A stretch of 19,148 bases of DNA, from assembly GCA_964582785.1 (NCBI GenBank), contig CAZOTT010000047.1, forward strand, positions 1 to 19,148. Direction: 5' to 3'. Origin of the DNA: JAMOQA01 sp964582785 (lineage in GTDB: Bacteria; Acidobacteriota; Polarisedimenticolia; J045). Below are positions 7,655-16,667 of this stretch, in pieces. A model generated the notes under the pieces. The model saw only the letters and a program-made list of their open reading frames with translations. It made no database searches and was not told the DNA's origin. Made by a program: the position numbers and the translations under genes. Each line of letters opens with the position of its first letter. Within the stretch, counting starts at the first letter, position 1.

Positions 7655-7677
7655 GGGGCGGCGCCGGGCGCCGCCCC
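7655..7677 (-). terminator. Strong GC hairpin between dnaK and hsp20
   Basis: GGGGCGGCGCC and GGCGCCGCCCC flank a single base, giving an 11-bp perfect inverted repeat, or a 9-bp stem with a 5-base loop. It starts 22 bases beyond the dnaK stop. No T-tract follows in the transcribed direction, so partial termination, 3'-end protection of dnaK mRNA, or differential expression of the two genes are all more likely than full termination. Confidence 0.45.
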
Positions 7678-7699
7678 TTCCTTCCCGGCGGGGTCCAGA

Positions 7700-9604
<1,905 letters not shown>

Positions 9605-9639
9605 GCCAGTTCCTCCCGGCGGCCAGCTGCCGCTGCGGG

Positions 9640-9668
9640 TTCCTAAGATGCGGCGCGGGCGGCGTCAA
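9640..9668 (-). promoter_or_regulatory. Candidate dnaK promoter
   Basis: On the minus strand TTGACG (9663-9668) matches 5 of 6 -35 bases. A 17-bp spacer follows, then TAGGAA (9640-9645), a weak -10. The start site would be near 9633, leaving a leader of about 28 bases that includes the ribosome binding site. The spacing does not fit the sigma-32 heat-shock consensus. Confidence 0.45.
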
Positions 9669-9690
9669 GCGGGGGAGCGTCCGGGGGCTT

Positions 9691-10974
9691 TCAGGGGGGC
9701 GGCGCGTGCCCTTCGCCCCCCACCGCCATCTCCTCGCCGCCGGGGGCCAGCACCCGCAGGCCGCCCGGCGCCCGGCCGAGGCGGTAGGGCCGGCCCCAGG
9801 GATCGCGGGCAAGGGGAGACGGCAGCAGGTGCGCGGCGACCAGGTCGTCGACCGACGAGGGCCAGCGCCCGTGGGCCAGCCGGTAGACCCGGACCCCCGC
9901 GGCGATCCTTTCGAGGCGCAGGCGGTCGGTGGCGCGGCGCGCCCGCTCCAGTCCGCAGGTGCGGGAGAGCCAGGCCGCCGAGGCCAGGGGACGCGGCAGG
10001 GGGGCCGCGGGCAGGGCCGGCACGAAGGCGCGGGCGACCTCGACCGCGGCCGAGATCCCGCCGAGGACCACCAGCAGCGCGGCGAGGACACCGAAGACCC
10101 GGGCCATGGCGGCGCTCCGCAGCCACCCGGGGACCGCCCGTTCGCCCCCCCGGGGCAGTTCCGGCGCCCGGGTGAGCAGTCCCCGCTCGACGAGAGAGGC
10201 GAGCACCTTGAAGGCCTCGAAGTTGCCGAGTTCGGAGAGTTCCGCCACCTCCGCGGCCGTCCGCTCGCCGTCCACCCAGCGCAGGACCCGCAGTTCCGAC
10301 CGTCCCAGCCGTGTCCCCGGTTCTCCCTCCTCCTCGAGCAGGGGGTCCTTGATGAAGCCGAAGTCGATGTCCTGGTCGTAGACGGTCCCCCGGCCCTCCC
10401 CCTCATCCGAGGACGCGACCAGGAGCTCCCGGGCGGCCCGGGTCGGCAGGAGGACGATGTCCGGGCGGGGAATCACCCGCTGGATCCGGGGCCACTCGTC
10501 GATGCGTCGCGCCCCCTCCATCAGGAGCGAGTCGCAGGAGACCGGCAGGACCAGTGCCCGGTCCCACTCGATCGTGTCGGAGGGAAGGAAGTCGTACTCC
10601 CCGTCCTCCCAGCGGAACAGGTCGTAGACCGTGTCCGTGATCTGCCGGTGCAGCTGGGCCTGGAGCGTCTCCCTGTCGATCCAGCCCCGCTCGACGAGGA
10701 CGTGTCCCAGCCGCTCCAGGGTTTCCTGCTGGATCTCCAGCGCTTCCTGGAGCCGCTCCTCGGTCAGCTTCCCGGTCCGCACCAGGAGCTGCCCGACCCG
10801 CTGTTCCAGGTTGCGGTCCCCCCGGTCGGCGAAGACGACCGCTCCCTCCTCGAAGCCGAGGATCACCTCCTCGGACCGCCGGCGGAGAACGAGAGTGCCC
10901 GTCTTCCGCTGGAGCCCGATCAGCTGGAGGATGTCCGTGAGGGCGAAGTCGCCGAGGGTCCCCTTGAGTGCCAT
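9691..10974 (-). CDS. PATAN/DUF4388 protein with membrane helix and GspG-like C-terminal domain
   Basis: A 427-residue protein with an unusual mix of domains. Residues 1-155 are a PATAN (DUF4388) domain: ALKGTLGDFALTDILQLIGL, then KTGTLVLRR and the EGAVVFAD strand. Within it, 59-80 and 87-112 resemble the N-terminal domain of type II/IV secretion ATPases (MshEN-like: LGHVLVERGWID). Residues 222-270 look like a winged helix (RSELRVLRWVDGERTAAEVA). One membrane helix spans about 290-312. The C-terminus (351-417) ends with HGRWPSSVDDL and DPWGRPYRL, the hallmark of GspG-type major pseudopilins. I infer a cytoplasmic sensor or scaffold with a periplasmic pseudopilin-like domain. It starts one base after the TPR gene stop, so it is translationally coupled. 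PATAN proteins often act in gliding and two-component systems; the function here is unknown. Confidence 0.8.
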   Translation of the reverse strand: MALKGTLGDFALTDILQLIGLQRKTGTLVLRRRSEEVILGFEEGAVVFADRGDRNLEQRVGQLLVRTGKLTEERLQEALEIQQETLERLGHVLVERGWIDRETLQAQLHRQITDTVYDLFRWEDGEYDFLPSDTIEWDRALVLPVSCDSLLMEGARRIDEWPRIQRVIPRPDIVLLPTRAARELLVASSDEGEGRGTVYDQDIDFGFIKDPLLEEEGEPGTRLGRSELRVLRWVDGERTAAEVAELSELGNFEAFKVLASLVERGLLTRAPELPRGGERAVPGWLRSAAMARVFGVLAALLVVLGGISAAVEVARAFVPALPAAPLPRPLASAAWLSRTCGLERARRATDRLRLERIAAGVRVYRLAHGRWPSSVDDLVAAHLLPSPLARDPWGRPYRLGRAPGGLRVLAPGGEEMAVGGEGHAPPP

Positions 10975-10975
10975 G

Positions 10976-12910
10976 TCAGCCCCTCCCCGCGCGCCGCGCC
11001 GGGTCCGCCGGCTGGAACACGCGGTGCTGGCTGGCGATCCAGAAGAGGACGGCCGCGATCGCCCAGGGAACCCCGGGTCGCCAGGGCAGCAGGCAGGCGT
11101 CCGGTGGTATGAGCCGCGGCGCCAGGACCGTGCCCAGCACGAGCGTGGCCCAGGCCCACGCGAGAAGGAACCCGCTCCCGGCGCGCCCCTCGAGGATCAG
11201 GCCGGTCCCGGGCCAGAGCAGCCGGGTCACCAGCTTCCGCCGGCGGCGCGCCCGCACCCAGGCGTCGATGCGGCCGGCCTGTTCCCGGCGCGCTTCCGGC
11301 GAGAGCCCTTCCTGTTCCCGGAACAGCCGCTGGCAGGGAATGCAGACCTCCTGTTCCAGCGCCTCGCTCCCGGCGCACCGGCGGCAGAAGACCCGCCCGC
11401 ACCGGCGGCAGGTGCGGGCGGTCAACCCCCGGCCGCGGAGGGCCACCACGATCGAGAGGAGGAATGCCCCCAGGGCCGCGAGGGTCAGCGGGTTGTCCGG
11501 CCGGAGCGCCCGGCGCAGGCCCGGAACGACCTCGTCCGCCAGGACCTGCCGGGCGACCTCCGGGACCGTGATCTCCGGGTCCGCGACGCCGTCCGGGTTC
11601 TCCCGGTCGAGCCGGTCCACGAGGGCCGGGTCGATCCGGCGGGCGGCGGCCATCTCGGCCTCGGCCCGGTCGAACTCGAAGTCCGCCAGGTAGACCCGGG
11701 CCAGGTTGACGTGGGCCAGGGGATCCCCCGGGTCGATCGCGAGAGCTTCCCGGTAGGCCACCCCCGCGGCGTGGGTCTTCCCCACCCGGAAGAGCACGTT
11801 TCCCAGGAGGAGGCGGATCCGGCCGTCCCGGGGGGCCAGGGCCGCCGCCTGGCGGAGGAGCCGGACCGCCTGTTCCGGGTGCCGGGGCGCCACCACCCGT
11901 GCCAGGAGGGTCTTCCAGGTCGGGTCCCGGGGATGCAGCTCGGCGAGGCGCACCAGCTCGGCGATCAGGTCCGGCCGGATCGCCCGTTCCGCCGACGCCA
12001 CCGCGACCCGGGCGGCGGGAGAAGCCGCCACTCCCTCCAGCAGCCAGGCGAGGCCGCTGGCCGGTACCGCCAGGGCCAGGAGCAGCAGCCAGGCCGCCAG
12101 CAGGCGCCGCTCGGTACGGCCGACGACCGCCGCGAGCACGACGGCCCAGGCGAGCAGCGCGAAGGCGCCCAGCACCTGGACGCCGACCGGCGCGAGGAGC
12201 AGCGTCCAGGCGATGGCCGATTTCCAGAGGGGATGCCAGCCGGCGGGGAGGCGTTCCTCGATCTCGTGGGCCAGGAGCGGCCCCGCCCGGACCAGGAGAA
12301 GGAGAACCAGCAGCGTTCCGGCCAGCAGCGCGCCGAGGAAGGCGGAGGACCCGAGCAGGAAGAGGTCCGCGTACCGGTCCCACCAGGAGGCGAAGCGCAG
12401 GTAGACGGCCCGGGCGAAGGCACGGACCGTCTCCGGCCGGACCTGCCGGCCCCGCAGGCGGATCGTCCCCTCCTCCCAGGGAACGGCGGCCAGCCGGGGG
12501 TCGAGGCGGGCCGCGAACCGGACCTGGAGGATCGCGGTGGCGGGATCGTCGGGCAGCGCTTCCCGGGCGCCGAGCAGGGCCGCCTCCGCGAACGGCTGCG
12601 CCCGGGCGATGTTCTCCGCCTGCAGGAACGACAGGAGGGCTTCCTCGATCTCCCGGGCCGCGGTCACGTCGCCCCGGCGCAACGCCCGGTCCCGTCGCCA
12701 CCAGTCCTCCTCGATCCGTGCCAGCAGGCCGTGAACCCAGGAGGTCTCGCCGCCGGGCCCGGCCGCGGACGCTGCCGGGGCCTTCCCGTCTCCTGCCCCG
12801 GCGCCGGGCGGGACCGCGACGGCCGGGAGGCCCCAGGCGAGGCACGCGGCCAGCACGGCCGGGACCCACCGGCGCCGGCCGTGGAGCCCGTCCCTTCGCT
12901 GCCGGATCAT
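10976..12910 (-). CDS. Polytopic membrane TPR protein with zinc-ribbon-like Cys cluster
   Basis: A 644-residue membrane protein of unknown function. It begins with a basic stretch and a hydrophobic segment (12-33) that is a signal peptide or anchor. Further likely membrane helices lie at about 185-207, 232-258, 268-291, 474-491, 578-599 and 614-627. TPR-like helices occupy about 310-430 (for example AVRLLRQAAALAPRDGRIRL and AGVAYREALAIDPGDPLAHV). Six cysteines, C501-x2-C504-x4-C509-x2-C512-x10-C523-x2-C526, form a zinc-binding cluster. It overlaps the DUF1844 stop by 4 bases (ATGA) and is one base from the PATAN gene, so all three are made from one message. TPRs suggest protein binding and the cluster a cytoplasmic zinc domain. 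No enzyme motif was seen. Confidence 0.75.
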   Translation of the reverse strand: MIRQRRDGLHGRRRWVPAVLAACLAWGLPAVAVPPGAGAGDGKAPAASAAGPGGETSWVHGLLARIEEDWWRRDRALRRGDVTAAREIEEALLSFLQAENIARAQPFAEAALLGAREALPDDPATAILQVRFAARLDPRLAAVPWEEGTIRLRGRQVRPETVRAFARAVYLRFASWWDRYADLFLLGSSAFLGALLAGTLLVLLLLVRAGPLLAHEIEERLPAGWHPLWKSAIAWTLLLAPVGVQVLGAFALLAWAVVLAAVVGRTERRLLAAWLLLLALAVPASGLAWLLEGVAASPAARVAVASAERAIRPDLIAELVRLAELHPRDPTWKTLLARVVAPRHPEQAVRLLRQAAALAPRDGRIRLLLGNVLFRVGKTHAAGVAYREALAIDPGDPLAHVNLARVYLADFEFDRAEAEMAAARRIDPALVDRLDRENPDGVADPEITVPEVARQVLADEVVPGLRRALRPDNPLTLAALGAFLLSIVVALRGRGLTARTCRRCGRVFCRRCAGSEALEQEVCIPCQRLFREQEGLSPEARREQAGRIDAWVRARRRRKLVTRLLWPGTGLILEGRAGSGFLLAWAWATLVLGTVLAPRLIPPDACLLPWRPGVPWAIAAVLFWIASQHRVFQPADPARRAGRG

Positions 12911-13281
12911 TCCCCGTCCCGGCGCTCCGCGTACTGGAGCTTCAGCTCGTAGAGCGCCTGCTCGAGGAAGGCGGTTTCCCGGTCCGTCCGGTTTCCGTGG
13001 GTCTTGCGCCGCAGGAGTTCCAGGCAGTCGATTGCCAGCCGGGCGGTCGGGAGGTCGATCTCGGGCCGGCCGCTCACCGGGTGCGGAACCACCCCGAGGG
13101 CGGCCAGCCCCATCAGCACGAACGGACTGGCCAGGTCCTCGAACCGGGCCTCCCGGTCCCCGGTGCCCCCCTCCGGGGGGGGGCCCAGGTAGACTCCCCC
13201 TCCGGGGAGCTCCACGCCGCCGGGCGCGCCCCGCTCGGCGCGGGACCCGTCCTCCTCCCGCCGGGGACGGTCGTCGCTCAT
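12907..13281 (-). CDS. DUF1844 domain protein
   Basis: A 124-residue protein. The first about 45 residues are charged and Gly/Pro-rich, probably disordered. Residues 47-119 match DUF1844: FEDLASPFVLMGLAALGVVP, then a GRPEIDLPTARLAIDCLELL segment, K-T-HGNRT, and a closing FLEQALYELKLQYAE helix. The family's function is not established; it is small, cytoplasmic and common in Acidobacteria and deltaproteobacteria-like genomes. The ATG at 13281 is preceded by GGGAG. It is the first gene of the operon, and its stop overlaps the TPR gene start. A promoter with an inverted repeat lies upstream. A much longer open frame extends upstream (to 15459) but is antisense to mazG and accA, so it was rejected as coding. 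Confidence 0.85.
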   Translation of the reverse strand: MSDDRPRREEDGSRAERGAPGGVELPGGGVYLGPPPEGGTGDREARFEDLASPFVLMGLAALGVVPHPVSGRPEIDLPTARLAIDCLELLRRKTHGNRTDRETAFLEQALYELKLQYAERRDGE

Positions 13282-13337
13282 CCGCCTCTCCCTCGTATCC
13301 TTCCGCGCGAACCCTCGCCGCGGGGTTCTTCCCACAA

Positions 13338-13343
13338 TATCAT
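13338..13343 (+). promoter_or_regulatory. Possible -10 box for mazG
   Basis: TATCAT matches 5 of 6 -10 bases and lies 43 bases before the mazG start codon. The best-placed -35 (TCGCCG, 17-bp spacing) is poor. It overlaps the -10 of the divergent operon, so the two promoters would compete. Confidence 0.35.
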
Positions 13344-13359
13344 CCCGCTGCGGCGGGAT
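13342..13359. promoter_or_regulatory. Inverted repeat filling the promoter spacer (candidate operator)
   Basis: ATCCCGC-TGCG-GCGGGAT is a 7-bp perfect inverted repeat with a 4-base centre. It exactly fills the -35/-10 spacer of the minus-strand operon and sits at the expected start site of mazG. That position fits a dimeric regulator controlling both directions. It could also be a hairpin in the mazG leader. Confidence 0.4.
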
Positions 13360-13386
13360 TCCAAGTCGCGGTGGAGGAGGGCCGGG

Positions 13387-14169
13387 ATGAGCCGTGCGGT
13401 GGATCGCCTGGTGGGGATCATGGCGCGCCTGCGGGGCCCCGGGGGCTGTCCGTGGGACCGGGAGCAGACGTTCCGTTCCCTGCGTCCCTACGTGCTCGAG
13501 GAGGCCTTCGAGGTGGCGGAGGCGATCGACCGGGGAGAACCCGCCGCCCTCCGGGAAGAGCTGGGGGATCTCCTGCTCCAGGTGGTCTTCCTCGCCCGCC
13601 TGGCGGAGGAGGAGGGCCTGTTCGACCTGGACGGAGTGGCCGAGTCGATCTCGGCGAAGCTGGTCCGGCGCCACCCCCACGTGTTCGGGGACCGTCCCGC
13701 CTCCTCGGTCGGGGAGGTGTGGAAGCGGTGGGAGGAGATCAAGCGGGAGGAACGGGAAGAACGGGAGACGGGGCCGGGGTCCCGCCTCGACGGGATCCCC
13801 CGCGCCCTTCCGTCGCTCCTGCGGGCCCGCCTCCTCGCGGACAAGGCCGCCCGGGCCGGCTACGACTGGCCCGATCCCGCCGCGATCCTCGACAAGGTGC
13901 GCGAGGAGACCGGGGAGCTCGCCGCCGCGCTCACCGGGGAAGGCCGGGAACGGGTGGAGGAGGAACTCGGGGACCTCCTGTTTGCCGCCGCCAGCCTCGG
14001 CCGCCGGCTGGGAATCGATCCGGAAGGCGCCCTCGCCCGGGCCAACGCCCGTTTCGAGAAGCGGTTCCGGGAGGCGGAACGGCTGGCCCGGGAAGCGGGG
14101 ACCGAGCTCGAGGACCTGGACGCCGACGCCCTGGACGCCCTCTGGAAGCGCGTCAAGCGGGGGGCCTAG
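13387..14169 (+). CDS. mazG: Nucleoside triphosphate pyrophosphohydrolase MazG
   Basis: A complete 260-residue two-domain MazG, which hydrolyses NTPs and aberrant (d)NTPs to monophosphates and PPi. The N-terminal domain has CPWDREQTFRSLRPYVLEEAFE (21-42), then REELGDLLLQVVFLAR (56-71), and the HPHVFGD motif at 96-102. The second domain has VREETGELAAAL (171-182) and EEELGDLLFAAASLGR (191-206). The EExxE and ExxD metal-binding acids are intact in both halves. The ATG at 13387 was chosen because GGAGGAGG lies upstream and homology starts there, although the frame is open far upstream. The stop overlaps that of accA. It is convergent with accA and divergent from the DUF1844 operon. Confidence 0.95.
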   Translation: MSRAVDRLVGIMARLRGPGGCPWDREQTFRSLRPYVLEEAFEVAEAIDRGEPAALREELGDLLLQVVFLARLAEEEGLFDLDGVAESISAKLVRRHPHVFGDRPASSVGEVWKRWEEIKREEREERETGPGSRLDGIPRALPSLLRARLLADKAARAGYDWPDPAAILDKVREETGELAAALTGEGRERVEEELGDLLFAAASLGRRLGIDPEGALARANARFEKRFREAERLAREAGTELEDLDADALDALWKRVKRGA

Positions 14170-15119
14170 GCGACCTCCGTGAAGCGGCCGATCCGCCGGA
14201 AACGGCGGTACCTGTCCTCGACCAGTTCCTCCGGCGCGAGGCGCCCGAGCTCGGCGAGTTGCCGTTCCAGCACCTCTCCGACCAGCTCGATGGCCCGGCC
14301 GGGGTCCGCGTGGGCTCCCCCGGGCGGTTCCCCGATCACCTCGTCGATCACCCCCAGCTTCAGGAGGTCCGGCGCCGTCAGCCGGAGGGCGCGGGCCATC
14401 TCCGGGGCCTTCGCCGCGTCCCGCCAGAGGATCGAGGCGCACCCCTCGGGGCTGATCACCGAGTAGATGGCGAACTCCAGCATGTTCACCCGGTTGCCCA
14501 CGCCGATCGCGAGGGCTCCCCCGGAACCGCCCTCGCCGGTGACGGTGACGATGACCGGCACCCGGAGGCGGGCCATCTCGCGGAGGTTCGTGGCGATCGC
14601 CTCGGCCTGGCCCCGTTCCTCGGCGTCGATGCCCGGGTAGGCTCCCGGGGTGTCGATGAAGGTGAGCACCGGGCGGCCGAACTTTTCCGCCATCTGCATG
14701 ATCCGGAGCGCCTTCCGGTACCCTTCCGGCCGGGGCATGCCGAAGTTGCGCTCGATCTTCTCCCGGGTCTGCCGGCCCTTCTGGTGACCGATCACCGCGA
14801 CCGGCAGGCCGCGGAAGACGGCGAAACCGGCCACGATCGAGCGGTCGTCGGCGAACCGGCGGTCTCCGTGCAGCTCGACGAAATCGGTCATCAGCCCGGC
14901 CACGTAGTCCAGGGTGTAGGGACGCCGCGGGTGGCGGGCCACCAGGGTCTTCTGCCACGGGTCGAGCCGGGCGTAGATGTCCGCGCGCAGGGCCCGGAGC
15001 TGTTCCGCCATCCGGTCGATCCGTTCCTCGAGGGCGGGGTCGCCAAGACCCCGCAGCTCCTCGATCTTCTGCTCGAGCTCGATGATCGGGCGCTCGAAGT
15101 CGATGTCGCCGTTGCTCAC
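14166..15119 (-). CDS. accA: Acetyl-CoA carboxylase carboxyltransferase subunit alpha
   Basis: A 317-residue AccA (E. coli 319). With AccD it transfers CO2 from biotin on AccB to acetyl-CoA, giving malonyl-CoA for fatty-acid synthesis. The N-terminal coiled segment (FERPIIELEQKIEELRGL) is typical. The family core includes RPYTLDYV, FVELHGDRRFADD, GHQKGR, FGMPRPEGYRKALR, FIDTPGAYPG and the oxyanion-hole GEGGSGGALAIGVGNRVNML (196-214), followed by YSVISPEGCASILW. The start is GTG at 15119, with GGGAGG four to five bases upstream; no ATG fits the family N-terminus. accD is not in the window. It follows xerC/D by 65 bases and probably shares transcription with dtd and xerC/D. Confidence 0.97.
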   Translation of the reverse strand: MSNGDIDFERPIIELEQKIEELRGLGDPALEERIDRMAEQLRALRADIYARLDPWQKTLVARHPRRPYTLDYVAGLMTDFVELHGDRRFADDRSIVAGFAVFRGLPVAVIGHQKGRQTREKIERNFGMPRPEGYRKALRIMQMAEKFGRPVLTFIDTPGAYPGIDAEERGQAEAIATNLREMARLRVPVIVTVTGEGGSGGALAIGVGNRVNMLEFAIYSVISPEGCASILWRDAAKAPEMARALRLTAPDLLKLGVIDEVIGEPPGGAHADPGRAIELVGEVLERQLAELGRLAPEELVEDRYRRFRRIGRFTEVA

Positions 15120-15184
15120 CTTGCCTCCCGTGCCCCGACCGGGGCGGCGCGCCGGCCCACGATACCCCACCCCCCCGGCTCGTG

Positions 15185-16087
15185 TCAGGCCCGGGGATGG
15201 TGCTCGTCGTAGAGCCGGCGGAGGCGTTCCCGGGCCACGTGAGTGTAGATCTCGGTCGTGGAGATGTCCCGGTGACCGAGGAGGAGCTGGACGGTCCGCA
15301 GGTCGGCGCCGTTCTCGACGAGGTGCGTGGCGAACGAGTGGCGGAGAACGTGGGGCGAGACCCGGTCCGGGGGGATCCCGGCCCGGGCGGCCAGCCGGCG
15401 GACCCGCGCCCAGAGCGCCTGCCGGCTGATCGGCCTCCCCCGGCGACCCGGAAAGACATACTCGCTGCGCGGTTTCCCCTTCCCCGGCGCCCCGGCGTCC
15501 AGCCACGCCCGGAGGGCGGCCAGGGCCCGGCGCCCCACCGGCACCACCCGCTCCCGGTTCCCCTTCCCCACCACCCGCACGAGCCCGCGGCGGAGGTCCA
15601 GCCGGCTCCAGCGCAGGGAGGCCAGCTCGGAAACCCGCAGGCCGCTCGCGTAGAGGAGCTCGAGGAACGCCCGGTCCCGCAGGCCGGCAGGGGTCCGGGG
15701 ATCGGGCGCCGCGAGAAGCGCCTCCACCTCGGCCGCGGCGAGGACGCGGGGCAGGGGCCGCCCCCGGCGGGGAACGGCCAGGCGGCGGGCGGGATCGTCC
15801 TCCCGGGTCCGCTCCTCCCGGAGCCAACGGAGGAACGAGCGGACCGCGGCCAGCTTCCGGGCCCGGGAGGACGGCGCCAGGCCCCGCGCCCGGAGTTCCC
15901 GGAGCCATTCCGCCAGCTCGTCCTCGTCCACCCGCTCCGGGGACCGGTTTCCCCGGCGGGCGAGCCACTCCGCCAGGTCCCGGAGGTCCCGCCCGTAGGC
16001 CTCGGCGGTGCGCGCCGCGAGGCCGCGGACCGCGACGAGATGGGCGAGGAAGCGACGGATCACCGGGGGCGGGTCGCCGGGGGTCAT
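15185..16087 (-). CDS. Tyrosine recombinase XerC/XerD
   Basis: A 300-residue site-specific recombinase of the XerC/D type, which resolves chromosome dimers at dif with FtsK. The N-terminal SAM-like core-binding domain is at about 8-92, and the C-terminal catalytic domain at about 115-295. The full catalytic set is present: R151 (SGLRVSEL), K175 (GKGNRERVV), H246 and R249 (SPHVLRHSFATHL), H272 (LLLGHRDI) and the nucleophile Y281 (STTEIYTHV). Length and motifs fit housekeeping Xer rather than a phage integrase, and the neighbours are core genes. XerC and XerD cannot be separated without a tree. The ATG at 16087 overlaps the dtd stop (ATGA), so translation is coupled. Confidence 0.93.
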   Translation of the reverse strand: MTPGDPPPVIRRFLAHLVAVRGLAARTAEAYGRDLRDLAEWLARRGNRSPERVDEDELAEWLRELRARGLAPSSRARKLAAVRSFLRWLREERTREDDPARRLAVPRRGRPLPRVLAAAEVEALLAAPDPRTPAGLRDRAFLELLYASGLRVSELASLRWSRLDLRRGLVRVVGKGNRERVVPVGRRALAALRAWLDAGAPGKGKPRSEYVFPGRRGRPISRQALWARVRRLAARAGIPPDRVSPHVLRHSFATHLVENGADLRTVQLLLGHRDISTTEIYTHVARERLRRLYDEHHPRA

Positions 16088-16545
16088 CGGCGGCCCCCGT
16101 CCGCGGGACCGTCCAGGAGGAAGGTCACCGGCCCCTCGTTTACCAGCTCCACGAGCATCGTTGCCCGGAAACGCCCCTCGGCCACCGCCACGCCGCGGGA
16201 GCGCAGCGCCTCGACGAAGGCACGGTAGACCGGCAGCGCCTCCCCGGGGGGGGCGGCCGGATCGAACGACGGCCGCCTGCCCTTCCGGGTCCGGGCCGCC
16301 AGCGTGAACTGGGACACGACGAGGGCTTCCCGCCCGGCCTCCCGGAGGTCGAGCTCCCAGGGCCGGCCGGCGGCGCCCGGGAAGAGGCGCATCCGCGCCA
16401 GCCTGCCCGCGTACCAGTCGGCGACCGCCGCGTCGTCGCCCCGTTCCACCCCGAGGAAGACGACCACTCCCGGGCCGATGCTCCCGACGACCGCGCCCTC
16501 GACGAGGACCCGGGCCCCGGTCACCCGCTGCACGAGCACCTTCAT
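16084..16545 (-). CDS. dtd: D-aminoacyl-tRNA deacylase
   Basis: A 153-residue DTD that hydrolyses D-amino acids (and glycine) mischarged on tRNAs. It starts MKVLVQRVTGARVLVEG, the family N-terminus. It has the catalytic-pocket motif SQFTLAA (78-84; family SQFTLYAD or similar) and the Gly-cisPro motif NEGPVTF (136-142; family N(D/E)GPVTF). Length is typical (about 145-150). An in-frame ATG at 16614 would add 23 unrelated residues, so the start at 16545 was chosen. No Shine-Dalgarno sequence precedes it, which is odd compared with the neighbours. It is divergent from ssb and overlaps xerC/D by 4 bases. Confidence 0.95.
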   Translation of the reverse strand: MKVLVQRVTGARVLVEGAVVGSIGPGVVVFLGVERGDDAAVADWYAGRLARMRLFPGAAGRPWELDLREAGREALVVSQFTLAARTRKGRRPSFDPAAPPGEALPVYRAFVEALRSRGVAVAEGRFRATMLVELVNEGPVTFLLDGPADGGRR

Positions 16546-16617
16546 GGCACGAGGAAACCACGCCCCGGCCGGGCCGGGCAACCTCCCGGGGCCGGGAGCC
16601 GGGCGGGGGACCACCCT

Positions 16618-16636
16618 TGCCCCCGCCGGGGGGGCA
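16618..16636. repeat. Inverted repeat between dtd and ssb
   Basis: TGCCCCC and GGGGGCA are perfect 7-bp arms around a 5-base centre. It lies in the 122-base divergent gap, about 30 bases before the ssb start. It may be an operator, or a result of base composition. No convincing promoter hexamers were found in this gap. Confidence 0.3.
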
Positions 16637-16667
16637 TGGCACGCTCCCCGGCGGAAAGGAGGAGGCG

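Larger units (their letters stand above)
13336..13364 (-). promoter_or_regulatory. Promoter of the DUF1844-TPR-PATAN operon
   Basis: On the minus strand TTGGAA (13359-13364) and GATATT (13336-13341) are 17 bases apart, each matching 4 of 6 consensus bases. The AT-rich patch is conspicuous in this GC-rich window. An inverted repeat fills the spacer. Confidence 0.5.

Noticed and set aside
9605..9690. Search for a CIRCE/HrcA operator before dnaK
   Set aside because: No TTAGCACTC-N9-GAGTGCTAA or near match is present.
11899..13386. Long upstream extension of the mazG frame
   Set aside because: MazG homology begins at 13387 with a good ribosome binding site. The extension is antisense to the TPR and DUF1844 genes.
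13282..15459. Upstream extension of the DUF1844 frame
   Set aside because: It runs antisense through mazG and overlaps accA in another frame. The ATG at 13281 has a ribosome binding site and fits the family.
15185..16087. The tyrosine recombinase as a sign of an integrated element
   Set aside because: It has Xer-type length and motifs, overlaps dtd, and no tRNA, att repeats or phage genes are nearby.
16637..16643. TGGCACG resembling a sigma-54 -24 element upstream of ssb
   Set aside because: The matching -12 TTGC(A/T) is absent at the required spacing; the bases there are CCGG.
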